Source of the DNA: a virus
Strand: one strand, 5' to 3'
IMG/VR virus record: IMGVR_UViG_3300031977_002119
Location: 1-39,601 of that record
Length of the DNA stretch: 39,601 nucleotides
The notes below the pieces were generated by a model that saw nothing but the letters and a program-made list of their open reading frames with translations, was not told the origin of the DNA and did not search any database. Within the stretch, counting starts at the first letter, position 1. The number at the start of each line of letters is the position of its first letter. The position numbers and the translations under genes are program-made. Positions 1 to 10,314 of this stretch are shown here, piece after piece.

Positions 1-220
1 TCAATCGCATCTTCAATGTACCGTCCCATAAAACAGCATATAATTGGAATGCCCCTGTAAAGATTGCACCAGCAATCAAGGGGAAAGACGGGTTAGCAAA
101 GTCCACGCATAAAGCAGCGGGCAATGCGATTAAGTGACACAATGCGATTAGTACTTCGTTTGGTTCGCTATCGCTATACCAAAACAGTTCCTTCATCTTC
201 GCTAATCCCTTATTTTTCAT
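1..220 (-). CDS. Small membrane protein, 3' part cut by window edge
   Basis: An ATG at 218-220 opens a frame that stays open for 73 codons to the window edge, so the C-terminus is missing. It begins MKNKGLAKMKELFWYSD and then shows two hydrophobic stretches (about residues 22-41 and 46-66), separated by a short polar turn, which suggests a small two-helix inner-membrane protein. It lies 28 bases after the stop of the giant internal protein, in the same direction, so it is probably the next gene of the late operon. No family recognised. A holin or spanin-like role would fit the position but nothing in the sequence proves it. Confidence 0.6.
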   Translation of the reverse strand, partial: MKNKGLAKMKELFWYSDSEPNEVLIALCHLIALPAALCVDFANPSFPLIAGAIFTGAFQLYAVLWDGTLKMRL

Positions 221-248
221 TATTACTTAATTTTTTTTTATTATAAAA

Positions 249-3200
249 TTATTTTCTATTAAGTGCATCTAATACAGCATCCGGGGGTGGTGGAGCCGTG
301 CCTTCATCCCCGCGGATAATGTCATTAGCAAAGTCTTCGCTTTTCTTAGCTTTGTTTTTGCGTCTAGTTTCTTTAGCCTTGAGAATACCTTCTTCTTTAC
401 GTTTCTTCTTGCCCGCTTCTTTGATAGCTTCGCCTTCTTCATCTCTAGCGCCAACATCCCAAGTTTTCCAACCTAACGCTAATGCTATACGCTGCCATGC
501 CGAATTTCGAGCATCCATAGCCTCACCTACAGAGTTCAACTCATCTATAACACGATCAAGCGGAACATTCAATGTACCAGACACAATGCTACCCGTGATC
601 GACCAGCCCGGTCCAAAGCTTGGACGACCATCGGTAACAACACCAAATGGGCGTGCCTCAAGCTCGTCTTTTTCAAACTTGTATGTTTGAATTGCAGAGT
701 ATATCTTTCTTAGCTTAGAGTTAATAGGAGGAGAGATACTTGTAGCGGCAATCACCGTGTAAGCATGATCTGCTAAGAATCCTTTTTCGTCTTGCTTTAT
801 AAACTCGTCAACAACATTTTTTATTGTAGATATTGCAGCTCCGTACAAACCGCTACCGCGTAATATTGTATCTAGCATGCTGTCCAATACCCTCACAATT
901 TTAGCCTCTTCCTTATCCGCATCTTTTTCTTCATCGTCATCATCAAATCCTGGAATTAATGCAAACAACGCCCCTTGCAATGCAGAGAATATGAAGTTCT
1001 GCACAAACCCATAATATGCAATTTTACTTACATTTGTTTTCCAATCTCCACGACCATTCTTTAGATCAAGTGCCGCTTTTTTCATTAAGCGAGTGTACTG
1101 CATTGGCGTGTTGGCAAATGCAAATACAAGACGACCTAAAACACTTCTCTGTTGCTGCGACACAAGAGCTGGGTCAGAAGACTGTTGAGCCTCATCTGAA
1201 AGCTTAGTGAAATCTAGCCATGCCTTTTCCTCGGCTTGCTTCTTGCTTAGCCCTTGTTTTAAATAACTATTTACTCTATTGCGATAGAACGTAGCACCAC
1301 CTGTAGCAATTGCAAAGCTATCAGCAATTTGCGTCGGCAAGAAACCTTGCTTTAGCAACCAGGCCAATACCGCACGAGGATCTCCCTTGCTTCTATTCGC
1401 CGCTTGTGCAAGCTCAGACTCACTAACGTCCGTTTTCAAACCAGAACGACGTTCCTTTAGTTTATCAGAATTAAATATCATCGCCCAGTCAGACCAATAT
1501 TGCTTTTGGTTAGCAAACGCCGCGCCTGCTTTTAAAGGGTTGTTATCTGACCAGTTAATAAAGTTTGTTGTAGAAAGCATCTGTAGCAACGCTGATCTGC
1601 GGTTAAAGAACATGATAGCACCGGTAGACCCGTTAATCCAATTGATAAACTTGTTAACAGTTGCATTAGTTCCGCTAACGCGGTTAGTGCCGTTCTTCAT
1701 AGAATACAAAGCGTCTTCAATAGCTTCGCGATGTGCCCTACCTTTGATAGCCTCTATTTTATTGAGATTATCTTCGGTGAATATAGCTTCCGCGTTTTCA
1801 ATAAACTCGGCCAAAAACTTTTTACGGCCGATTTTTTCCGTCATACCGTTTAGGTCAGACAACACAGTTTGAGCTTGCCAATATTCACCTGGTTCCATCC
1901 ATGCGTCTCTTCGAGCTACTACAAGTAGAGCATCGGCGAACGCAGCCAATTCCGGATTTTGCTTAATCGCATCTAATAATATTTTTTTATCTCTTTTAGA
2001 AATGCCTGGCACAGGCGTACCTTGTCTATCCCATAAGTAAACCCTTACGGCTTGATCATAAGTAAAACCCGAGTCGCCTATTTTTTTACCAAGCATTTGA
2101 TACTGGGGCTTAAACAGTTTTATGGTAGCTTTATAATCTCTTTTTATTTGCTGGCGCACTCTATTAATGGCTTCAATACCTTTAAAGTAAGGGTTCATCA
2201 GCTTCTCTTCTAGCCAAGCCATGTCTGCATTACCCTGTTTGCCTTTGCCTGCGAAAGCGTAATGTACTAAACCTCTAAAATCATCAGCTCCCGGAGGCAC
2301 AAAGAATTTAAACCTGCCTTTTTTAGCACCTCTGATTTCAGCCTGCACCTTTGAAAACACCTTGTAGGATTTAACACCTGTAGAGCCCTCAATAATGTTA
2401 TTAAACTCTTCGCTTAATGTTTGGCTCATTCTGGCGTTGGATACTTCAAGATCGTTGTAAAGCTTATTCAAAAAGCTTTGCGGCAGCTCTTCACCTAATT
2501 GCAGTTTGTTTGTATTAAGCTCGTAGAAGTTTTCACCAAACTCTTGTTTATATAGCTCAGCGCTTTCTTGCACTGCATCCCAAGTACGCTCTACAACAAA
2601 GTCAGGCAACGCTCTTTCAGCTCTAGCCTTATTTCTTGCAATAGCCTCGTCTTTCGATGTGTTCGCAAATACAATAGATACTTCATAGCCTGCTTCACGA
2701 AGAGCGTTAATCTTCTTCATGGTAGCGTTATAAGACGCACCGGTGCCGTCAACAACCATGCTTTCACGGTTGTTCATGTACTTTGACATTTTTTCTTCAG
2801 CAGCTTTTCTAGCTTTTGCACCCAGCTTAGCGCGCATTGAACGCTGTTCTTTAGTATATTGCTGCTCGTTTGCCGGCAATCCAGCCTCTTCTTTCATTGG
2901 CTCTAAAGCCAAATCTTGATTAATAACTTTAAACCCGCGACGACCTAATTTAAGACCTTTACCTACATTTGTTTTTCCAGCCCCCGGCCCTCCGACCATA
3001 AATACAGCCTTAGGGTTTGATTGTGACATTCTTGCAGAAGGTACTAGATCATCTTTAGCCTCTACGGCTTTTGCTTTATCAATGCTTTTATTAAAGTTTT
3101 CTTTGAGCTCTTTAACTTTTGCATGACTTTTTAAAAACTCAGAAGCCGGCACTCCGCTTACGTGGTATACGTCATTAAGCTGTGCTTTAGGCAAGGTTAA

Positions 3201-6200
3201 CAATCTTCCGATGCCTGACTGATTGTTTCTACCAAATGCATCAACAAAGTTTAAGGTTGATTTGTTTTCAATCCACTGGTCGTGCTCTTCAAAAACCTCG
3301 TCAAGCTTAGCGTCAATCTCAGCGTCGGTTAGGTTATCAAAAGGCATTTCAGCAAGCTTAAGCATTGTTGTAGAGTTATCTACAAGGTGCTCACCCTTAA
3401 TGTTGCCCAGGCTACCATCTTTAAACGTTAAAAACTGCAAACCCGTTAATGCTCTAAACCCGCCACTTAGTTGGGTTTGTGCTTGAAGCATTTGAAGGTA
3501 AGCGTCTCCGTCTAGGCTGCCGTCGCGCACCATCGAAATCAATGTTTTAGCAATATGTTTTGCTAACAATTTATTGTGGTGGCTTGCTTTTTCTATTTTG
3601 CCTGGCAACTCGCTATTATTGTATGCATCTAATTTAGCTTGCTTAGAATCAAGCTTGGCCGCACCTCTTTTTAGCGGGTTTAGTATTCTTGCAACCTCTT
3701 TGAATAAAGAGAAAGATTTATTCATTAATTGCACCTGGCTTAAGTCTAAGCCATCAGGAATACCTTCTGAAGGAGCAGTGTTGTTCTGTATTGCTTGCGC
3801 GTCTTTGTAATAAGCACCTGCTTCTTCTGGTTTGCCTTTTTTGCTTTTAGCAGGATCAAGAATACGATAATGAAAACCTAAGCCTTCGATGCCCCATACA
3901 GACATCACATCTTTACCTAGCGCTGCGCCTACGCGTCGCATGTTATCGCGATACTTATCAAGCTCTGCTTTAGTTGCATTTTTATTAGTAAGACCCTTTT
4001 TAATTTTAACGCCATCCGGTATAATATTAGATTCTTTTATACCTTTCATGAAGGTAATACCGTCAGCATTCATCAATAACCCAGCATCTTCAGCCTCTCT
4101 TACGAGCTCTACTATATCTTTAGCCCATTCATCTGTAAGCTTTAGCTTTTTAGCGTATTCTTCGTTTACAGTTCCGTCCTCGTCTATAACGCTGTTGACA
4201 CCACCCCTTGCTTTTGACGCGGCTCTAACCAGCTTGGCTAGCTCAGCTTGGAATTCTGCGGAGCGCATAGTTTCTTCGCTAACAGAATATTTAGCGTTGC
4301 CACGTTCAATGTCTCTAGCTACTTCTTGAGAGTAAGCTTCTGTTAACACAACGTTAAGTTCACCTTGACGCTGCTCAAATGCCTCTCTTATTTCACTATT
4401 TGGGTTTTTCAGTTCTTTGTTTATAATATCAAAAGAAATTTCTTCGGCCATTGCTTTAGCCAAAGATTCTTTTCTACCGCGTATTAAAGAACCGTCTTCG
4501 TTAAAGAAATTAGACAAGTAATCTGCATCAGATAATCTTGTAGACGCGTTAGGTAACCTGCGCACCAGTTCTGCACCAGATGTACGTCCAGCATTGTCGG
4601 TTGATACAGTTTCTCTGTCTATCTTTTTACCTTGCCAATTAGACGTCCACACACCGTCAACCTTTTTCTGCACAGCATTAGGCATAGCTGTCATTAAATA
4701 GGTTGTGGTCATGTTTTCTAAAATAGCGCGCTTATTATTTAATAAATATTTTCTAAGCTGCCCGTCTTTTAAACCGCCCATTGCTTTTTTAAGATCAATG
4801 TCAGCTTGTTTACCCATTGCTTTTTTAATTTCAGCAATATAAGGCTTAACAGTAACATTTTTTGAAACCGCTTTATCCATAGGTACCTTCATGGTACGCA
4901 CGGTTCTTTTAACCTTATCAGTAAGCGTTTTAACAGCTTCTGAAGGCAATACGTTTCTATCTAGTAGGTTTTTATAAGTTGGAGCTTCCGTGGCCGCAGC
5001 GGTCGTTTCTACAGCCTCTACGGCTATTTCTCTAACCTCTTTAGCGGACAACTCTTCAGCTACTGATTCTGTAAAATCTTCAACCCAAACAGGGTTTGAT
5101 TTAAATGCATCTTTGATTCTAAACGCAATGCGGCCGTTCAAGAAACCATACAGCTGACCTCTACCATCAAATTTAAATACATCACCTTCGGTATACATTC
5201 TAGCAACAACGTCGGCAACCGCCTCTTCCATGTCATTAATCTGTAAGCCTTTGTTTTTGTATTTAGACAGTTGAGCCCCAACCATGCCGTTAAGTATGTC
5301 GTAGAGCTGAGGTTCTGCGCCAGTAAATCCTTCTTCCTGTATTTCGTTTAGCGCCTGACGAGCTCTATCAGCTGAAACACTTTCTCTAGCTTGAGCTTGA
5401 TCTTCATCTTGCCCTGGTGTTATAGAGCGTATAAAGCTTGGAGATATATTTCTTTTTTTGCCAAAATGCGCTTTGTTATTGTAGTCGCGTATAAACAAAT
5501 ACGTGTCCGCATTATTCTTTAAGGAAAGCCCCTTTTTACCAAGCATCGAATTTATAAATACTCTAGCCTGCGTGATTAAGCCCGCGCTTGGTTTAGCACC
5601 GTCAGCAAGTGCGTCAGACAACGCATTCATTGCTTCTTCGTAGTATGCCTCATTTTTAACAAATTCACCATTAGCGTCTTTTACACGCTTACCGGCATTG
5701 TTACGTTCGGTATAGCTACGATCAATGCGCTCTTTAACTAAAACAAATAAATCTTTGTCATTTTGTTCAAGCCAGTTTAAAAGGTTTTCACCTGCAATCT
5801 GCGCATCTTTTTGCCCTAATTCATTTGCAACAATAGAGTGCAATACCTCGTGAGCATAAACGCCCGTGCGCTTGTTTTTAATTGCTGCCTCTTCGTTCAC
5901 TAATATAAAGTCAGCATTGTTTGGCCCTCTTTTTGCGTAGTTAACGCCTTCGAAAGAACCTTCGTTTACTTTTCGAGAAGCAATGTCAAACTCAGCCTGC
6001 GAAATAAAACCTTCTTCCCGCAGCTTATTTAATTCAAATAGAGCTGCCGCTTTGTCGTTAACGCTGATTATGTTTATTTCTTTGTTAGCTTCCTTGCTGT
6101 ATTTTTGTGCGTATTTTAAGGCGTTCTCCTTACCTCGCGCAATTCTTTCAGCGTATTTACTGTCTATAAATTTTTCTCTTGCTAAATCTTCTAACTGCTC

Positions 6201-9083
6201 TTCACTAAGTGCTTGACCAGCATTTTCAGCTGCAACTTCGTTTAATAATGCTTGACGCGCCTCTGGTGATAGCTTTGTAAATTCTTCAAGTATACCTCTA
6301 AGCGAACCATTAGCCACATCTGAAGAATATATTTGATAGCCTGTTGTTGCTTCAAAGTCAAAAGAATTTTCAGCTCCACTTATTTCTAATTCAGATAAGT
6401 AAGCGTTACGCTCATTAACTGCATTATTTATTTTTTCCTCAAAGCTTCTTTTTATAGCTTCCTTTTGGCTAGCGCTCATACCACCGGAAGCAAGCATCGA
6501 TGCGGTAAAATCTTTTTCAATAGCCCTGATATTGCGGTTAAGCTCGCCTATATTGTATAGTTGTTCAGGTGTGAACCTACCTGACGTATATCCATTTAAT
6601 ATTTCATTTTGGATAGCGCTAATTTCACCAGTAAGCTCTTGTACTCTAGCCTGCAAAGCCTTACCTCCCAACTGAGGGGTTAGAGATTCAGGCACGCGTA
6701 TATTAGGGAAATCAAGATCTAGGCCTTGCGTATTTGTAAGTTCTTCAAGCTCTTGTTGTATTTCTTGAAGTCTTTCTTGTTGTTCTTTTGTAGCAAGCTC
6801 TGCTGTAATACCGTTTGCAATAAGTCTTGGGGCAGCGGTTACGGTCATACCACCGCCTACAATACCGCCAGACACAAAAGCGTGGTCTACGTTTTCAAAA
6901 AGATTTTTATCTTCGCCTAGGTTATAAATATCAAATCCATTATTTGTAAGCTCTGTTAAACCTTCTGTACCGCCCTCTTGAAGAAAACCCTTACCGCCTT
7001 GATAAAGTATTGTTCCAGCCGCTCCTTTAAACGTTTTAGGCGGCACTAGCTTACCTACATTTCTAGTCCATTTTAATAATTCGAATGTACCAAATCTTTC
7101 AAACAAATATTCGGCAGCCGTAGCTCCGGCCATTGACAATAACTTTTCGCTTTCTGAAATATTTGCAATGCGCTCGAATTCTTTTATTTCTTCTTGTATC
7201 CTACTTTTTTCTGAGCTTGAAAGTTCCTCGCTTTGTAGGTATTCATTTAGCTCGATAATTTTTTGTGTGGCTTGTATACGCTGAGACGCGATGTCAACCC
7301 CCTTTTGTCCACCAGCTGCGATACTTATCCCCGCGAGCCCTGGTTTTTTCAAAACCGCTATAGCTGTAATAGATGGAGCGGCGTCGACAATAGAGTTAAG
7401 CGCAAAATTAGAAAAGTTATCCCACGAGTCAAACATCTCGCCAACCTTTACTTCTTTAATTTTACTTCTGCGTCCTTGAGCATCTTTTATAGGTTGAGTC
7501 CAACTTGCAAACCCTTGATCTAATGCTTCTTGGTCTACAGCACCAAGTGCAACATCAATTTCACCTATGGCGTATAATGCGCCAAAACCAAGCTGTTGAA
7601 ACCCGTTTGTAAACCTGTCCCAGCGAGTATAATCTTGCACCCAGCCGGAAACTTCGTTATTTATAATTTCTAAAGGCAATCTAGAGTCTGAGTATTTCTG
7701 CACCACAGGCATAACACTACCACGCTGTGCCTCGACGTCTTGTATTGCTAAAATAGCGTCAAGTCTGTCGTACGGGTCTTGGGTTTCTAAAAACTTTTCA
7801 ATTTTAGCATCCGCATTGTCTCTTGCAGCAAATAGATTTTCTTGTTCTTTTATTACAGCCTCTTCAACTCTAGATGATGTAATTCTTTTATATTCGTTAT
7901 CAGCCAATGCTGCTAATAAAAGCCTTGTGTATTCCTCATCGCCATAAACGCTTGATGCATTTTCGGCTAAGTTATCTATAGCCCTGTCAATGCCAATTTC
8001 TATTTGCGCATTTCGCTCCTCATTAGCAATTTCATTAATTATTTCAGCGCCTTCTTCGCTGTTTAAAAAGTCATTAATAGTATTTGTTGCTGTCCAATCT
8101 TCTTCCGCGAGTTTAGTTATAAGCTCAAGATACTCGTCTGTACCGTAAATTGGGCTTTTAACAGCTCTTTTAATTCTTTTTAAATAACCGCCTTTACGAT
8201 ATACTTCAATATCTTTTAATATTGCTTCTTCGGCCACCTTCCTCGCTGCTTCAAAATCAGCCTCTGGTATATTAACCTGAGCAAGCTCCATCATCTGGTT
8301 ATAAAGAGGACCTAGCCTGTTTTTTTGCTTTTGCAAATAATTAGGATCGCCATACTTTTCAACCGCCGCAACAATTTGAGCACCGGCTCCGGTTTCTAAA
8401 TCGTCGTTGTATGTATTTATTGTTGTTAAGGCAATATACCTATCGCTATTCCAAACAAAACCTTCATCGTCTGTGATGTCTCTATTCGGGTCTAAATATT
8501 GAATTTCTATAGCGTTAAACGTCATTCCATCTTTATTCTGAATGCCCGTTCTGCCTTCTCTTGCAACTAAGCCAAATTTTGCTAAGTTTTTGTTGAGAAT
8601 ATCAACAACCGTTTCTTCTTGCCATCCGCCTGCATCAATGTCACTAAGCCACGCCCATTCGTCGTTTAAAGCACCCGGTGCAACCCTCGTGGCTTCTCCC
8701 GTTTTAGAGTCTACTTCTATGCCTACTTGCATTAAATCCTCACCCGCGAAAGGATCGTTTATTGTATTTTGAAGATCCGCAGCCTTTGCATCTGCAGCAG
8801 ATTTTCTATTAGCTTTCGCTCTAGCAATAAGTGGATTCTCAGGCGCAATAGGCCCCTGAACCATGCTAGCTATATCAGCTAATATAGCTTCATCATCTCG
8901 TTCTGGTAACCCCAAAGAAGTATTGCCCGAACTGGAATCCCCAGCGGGCGGTGGAGGTGGACCTATCATTGGGGTTTGTTGTGACAGGTCCGTTTGCTTT
9001 CCCTCAAGTCCTTTAATGTCAATGCCTACTGATTGGAAGATTGTTAGATCATCGTCCTTTGGCTCATTAGTAAACTGGCTCAT
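249..9083 (-). CDS. Giant polyvalent internal virion protein (2944 aa)
   Basis: The largest protein of the window and probably an ejected or internal virion protein. Visible modules: a hydrophobic stretch at about 553-584 and another near 731-754; a zincin-type HEVLH motif at 1078-1082; a sigma-region-2-like helical stretch at about 1260-1325 (DMEEAVADV followed by KFDGRGQLYGFLN); a P-loop kinase of the zeta-toxin/polynucleotide-kinase type with Walker A GGPGAGKT at 2031-2038 and INQD and DGTG motifs downstream; a segment with FFVPPGADDF after 2221, of a type I recall from marine phage giant proteins; a hydrophobic helix near 2692-2712; and a basic C-terminus containing ALGWKTWDVG. Serine-bearing linkers (ARESVS 1232, AKYSVSEE 1597, ARMSQ 2017 and 2217) sit between modules. 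The ATG at 9083 follows the upstream gene by 15 bases. Family knowledge: phage polyvalent proteins carry several enzymatic domains delivered with the DNA. The function of each domain here is inferred. Confidence 0.85.
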   Translation of the reverse strand: MSQFTNEPKDDDLTIFQSVGIDIKGLEGKQTDLSQQTPMIGPPPPPAGDSSSGNTSLGLPERDDEAILADIASMVQGPIAPENPLIARAKANRKSAADAKAADLQNTINDPFAGEDLMQVGIEVDSKTGEATRVAPGALNDEWAWLSDIDAGGWQEETVVDILNKNLAKFGLVAREGRTGIQNKDGMTFNAIEIQYLDPNRDITDDEGFVWNSDRYIALTTINTYNDDLETGAGAQIVAAVEKYGDPNYLQKQKNRLGPLYNQMMELAQVNIPEADFEAARKVAEEAILKDIEVYRKGGYLKRIKRAVKSPIYGTDEYLELITKLAEEDWTATNTINDFLNSEEGAEIINEIANEERNAQIEIGIDRAIDNLAENASSVYGDEEYTRLLLAALADNEYKRITSSRVEEAVIKEQENLFAARDNADAKIEKFLETQDPYDRLDAILAIQDVEAQRGSVMPVVQKYSDSRLPLEIINNEVSGWVQDYTRWDRFTNGFQQLGFGALYAIGEIDVALGAVDQEALDQGFASWTQPIKDAQGRRSKIKEVKVGEMFDSWDNFSNFALNSIVDAAPSITAIAVLKKPGLAGISIAAGGQKGVDIASQRIQATQKIIELNEYLQSEELSSSEKSRIQEEIKEFERIANISESEKLLSMAGATAAEYLFERFGTFELLKWTRNVGKLVPPKTFKGAAGTILYQGGKGFLQEGGTEGLTELTNNGFDIYNLGEDKNLFENVDHAFVSGGIVGGGMTVTAAPRLIANGITAELATKEQQERLQEIQQELEELTNTQGLDLDFPNIRVPESLTPQLGGKALQARVQELTGEISAIQNEILNGYTSGRFTPEQLYNIGELNRNIRAIEKDFTASMLASGGMSASQKEAIKRSFEEKINNAVNERNAYLSELEISGAENSFDFEATTGYQIYSSDVANGSLRGILEEFTKLSPEARQALLNEVAAENAGQALSEEQLEDLAREKFIDSKYAERIARGKENALKYAQKYSKEANKEINIISVNDKAAALFELNKLREEGFISQAEFDIASRKVNEGSFEGVNYAKRGPNNADFILVNEEAAIKNKRTGVYAHEVLHSIVANELGQKDAQIAGENLLNWLEQNDKDLFVLVKERIDRSYTERNNAGKRVKDANGEFVKNEAYYEEAMNALSDALADGAKPSAGLITQARVFINSMLGKKGLSLKNNADTYLFIRDYNNKAHFGKKRNISPSFIRSITPGQDEDQAQARESVSADRARQALNEIQEEGFTGAEPQLYDILNGMVGAQLSKYKNKGLQINDMEEAVADVVARMYTEGDVFKFDGRGQLYGFLNGRIAFRIKDAFKSNPVWVEDFTESVAEELSAKEVREIAVEAVETTAAATEAPTYKNLLDRNVLPSEAVKTLTDKVKRTVRTMKVPMDKAVSKNVTVKPYIAEIKKAMGKQADIDLKKAMGGLKDGQLRKYLLNNKRAILENMTTTYLMTAMPNAVQKKVDGVWTSNWQGKKIDRETVSTDNAGRTSGAELVRRLPNASTRLSDADYLSNFFNEDGSLIRGRKESLAKAMAEEISFDIINKELKNPNSEIREAFEQRQGELNVVLTEAYSQEVARDIERGNAKYSVSEETMRSAEFQAELAKLVRAASKARGGVNSVIDEDGTVNEEYAKKLKLTDEWAKDIVELVREAEDAGLLMNADGITFMKGIKESNIIPDGVKIKKGLTNKNATKAELDKYRDNMRRVGAALGKDVMSVWGIEGLGFHYRILDPAKSKKGKPEEAGAYYKDAQAIQNNTAPSEGIPDGLDLSQVQLMNKSFSLFKEVARILNPLKRGAAKLDSKQAKLDAYNNSELPGKIEKASHHNKLLAKHIAKTLISMVRDGSLDGDAYLQMLQAQTQLSGGFRALTGLQFLTFKDGSLGNIKGEHLVDNSTTMLKLAEMPFDNLTDAEIDAKLDEVFEEHDQWIENKSTLNFVDAFGRNNQSGIGRLLTLPKAQLNDVYHVSGVPASEFLKSHAKVKELKENFNKSIDKAKAVEAKDDLVPSARMSQSNPKAVFMVGGPGAGKTNVGKGLKLGRRGFKVINQDLALEPMKEEAGLPANEQQYTKEQRSMRAKLGAKARKAAEEKMSKYMNNRESMVVDGTGASYNATMKKINALREAGYEVSIVFANTSKDEAIARNKARAERALPDFVVERTWDAVQESAELYKQEFGENFYELNTNKLQLGEELPQSFLNKLYNDLEVSNARMSQTLSEEFNNIIEGSTGVKSYKVFSKVQAEIRGAKKGRFKFFVPPGADDFRGLVHYAFAGKGKQGNADMAWLEEKLMNPYFKGIEAINRVRQQIKRDYKATIKLFKPQYQMLGKKIGDSGFTYDQAVRVYLWDRQGTPVPGISKRDKKILLDAIKQNPELAAFADALLVVARRDAWMEPGEYWQAQTVLSDLNGMTEKIGRKKFLAEFIENAEAIFTEDNLNKIEAIKGRAHREAIEDALYSMKNGTNRVSGTNATVNKFINWINGSTGAIMFFNRRSALLQMLSTTNFINWSDNNPLKAGAAFANQKQYWSDWAMIFNSDKLKERRSGLKTDVSESELAQAANRSKGDPRAVLAWLLKQGFLPTQIADSFAIATGGATFYRNRVNSYLKQGLSKKQAEEKAWLDFTKLSDEAQQSSDPALVSQQQRSVLGRLVFAFANTPMQYTRLMKKAALDLKNGRGDWKTNVSKIAYYGFVQNFIFSALQGALFALIPGFDDDDEEKDADKEEAKIVRVLDSMLDTILRGSGLYGAAISTIKNVVDEFIKQDEKGFLADHAYTVIAATSISPPINSKLRKIYSAIQTYKFEKDELEARPFGVVTDGRPSFGPGWSITGSIVSGTLNVPLDRVIDELNSVGEAMDARNSAWQRIALALGWKTWDVGARDEEGEAIKEAGKKKRKEEGILKAKETRRKNKAKKSEDFANDIIRGDEGTAPPPPDAVLDALNRK

Positions 9084-9098
9084 GCAATTTTATTTTAT

Positions 9099-10310
9099 TT
9101 AAATTTTGTTCATTAACTCTTTGTACGTAAGGGCTTGCTCTCGGCCGCCCACTGTGTATTTAAATACATATTTTTTAGTGAACCGACCTTCTATAGTATT
9201 GCCATCAGCGTCCACAGCAGGTTGCACAAATACATATGGGGTGTATTTAACGCCCTTTAGATTAAAAGGTGTCCCTATACCGTATTCATTGCCGCTTCCG
9301 TCCTTCTTTAGATTATTATCCGCAGTTACAATAGCATCGTCAATTCTTAATGTGTATTCGCTTTCAGTGGTTCCGCTACTGCCACCGCCACTGTTTCCGC
9401 CTCTTGGCTTAGACGCTGCTACTTTTTCGCGGTACCCCTTTTCAGCTACAGTTGTATATGCGTTCATAATCGCATTGATCGTAGCTTCGCGAGTACCGTC
9501 AATGTCATTAGGGTCGTATACCACGTCGATTTTAAGGCCGTCTAAATCAAAGTCAGTAGATAACAGCGACTGCAGTGTTTTGGGGTTCTGTAATGTAGCT
9601 TTAAGCTCGTTACGTACCATACTTGCGTTTATATCTGTTAGCTTTGCGCCTGTCGTGTACAGGGAGTTTGCTCTCTTCATAATCGCATCTGCCGTTGCAA
9701 AGTCCTTTAACAAAGGCCCATCATATTTGCTGTAATCTACAATGTTTCCGTTGCCAAGGTCAAATCCTAAGTTACCACCATCGGTAACCGTCATGCCGGT
9801 AGAGGCATCGCCAAAACCATAAATAGTACTAGCCGTTAACAAGTCATCGGCGGAATTGCCGCCTGAGAATTGTCCGGCTTCATGCATGTCTGCGTAATTA
9901 GTACGCGCTTCTTTGTATGCTTTAACTTGGCCTGCTAGGTTTTGAATTGAGTTGTTAACAGCGTTCATCTGGTCAACATACACTTGGTACTGTGGATCAG
10001 AGTAGTCGTTGATTCTTGCTGCAGCACTAGCTGCTTCTGAATATACAGCGCGCTGCTGTCGTAAATAACCCAACAATGCACCTTGCTCGTCATTACTCAG
10101 CCCCGTAAGATCACCGAGGTCTTTCATGTTTGCAATGCGCGCGTTTGTCTTAGATTGTATTTCTTGCTTTTTAGCCTCTTCTTTAGCGTAGGCTTCTTGC
10201 ATAACTGCCGCGGTGTTGGATTTCAGAGGAGTATAGGCACTGCCATAATCGTAAAAACCGCTTGTTTGCCCTACTAAAGTTTCACCTTTTATTAATGCTT
10301 CGTTCGCCAT
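9099..10310 (-). CDS. Probable internal/ejection virion protein (403 aa)
   Basis: Starts at the ATG at 10308-10310 (MANEALIKGETLVGQTSG). The frame could extend six codons upstream to a GTG at 10328, but that would overlap the preceding gene, while the ATG leaves a four-base gap. The N-terminal half is helical and rich in Ala, Gln and Glu, with an early coiled-coil-like stretch (about residues 30-60). A Gly/Ser-rich linker follows near residue 300-315, then a beta-rich C-terminal domain ending in REQALTYKELMNKI. It lies between a 210-aa Ala/Gln-rich protein and the giant protein, the position of internal or cargo proteins in podovirus-like modules. No named family recognised; the role rests on context. 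Confidence 0.7.
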   Translation of the reverse strand: MANEALIKGETLVGQTSGFYDYGSAYTPLKSNTAAVMQEAYAKEEAKKQEIQSKTNARIANMKDLGDLTGLSNDEQGALLGYLRQQRAVYSEAASAAARINDYSDPQYQVYVDQMNAVNNSIQNLAGQVKAYKEARTNYADMHEAGQFSGGNSADDLLTASTIYGFGDASTGMTVTDGGNLGFDLGNGNIVDYSKYDGPLLKDFATADAIMKRANSLYTTGAKLTDINASMVRNELKATLQNPKTLQSLLSTDFDLDGLKIDVVYDPNDIDGTREATINAIMNAYTTVAEKGYREKVAASKPRGGNSGGGSSGTTESEYTLRIDDAIVTADNNLKKDGSGNEYGIGTPFNLKGVKYTPYVFVQPAVDADGNTIEGRFTKKYVFKYTVGGREQALTYKELMNKI

Positions 10311-10314
10311 ATTG

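Noticed and set aside
9106-9735. 209-aa plus-strand frame
   Set aside because: Antisense to the 403-aa virion gene; no plus-strand gene is otherwise supported in the window.
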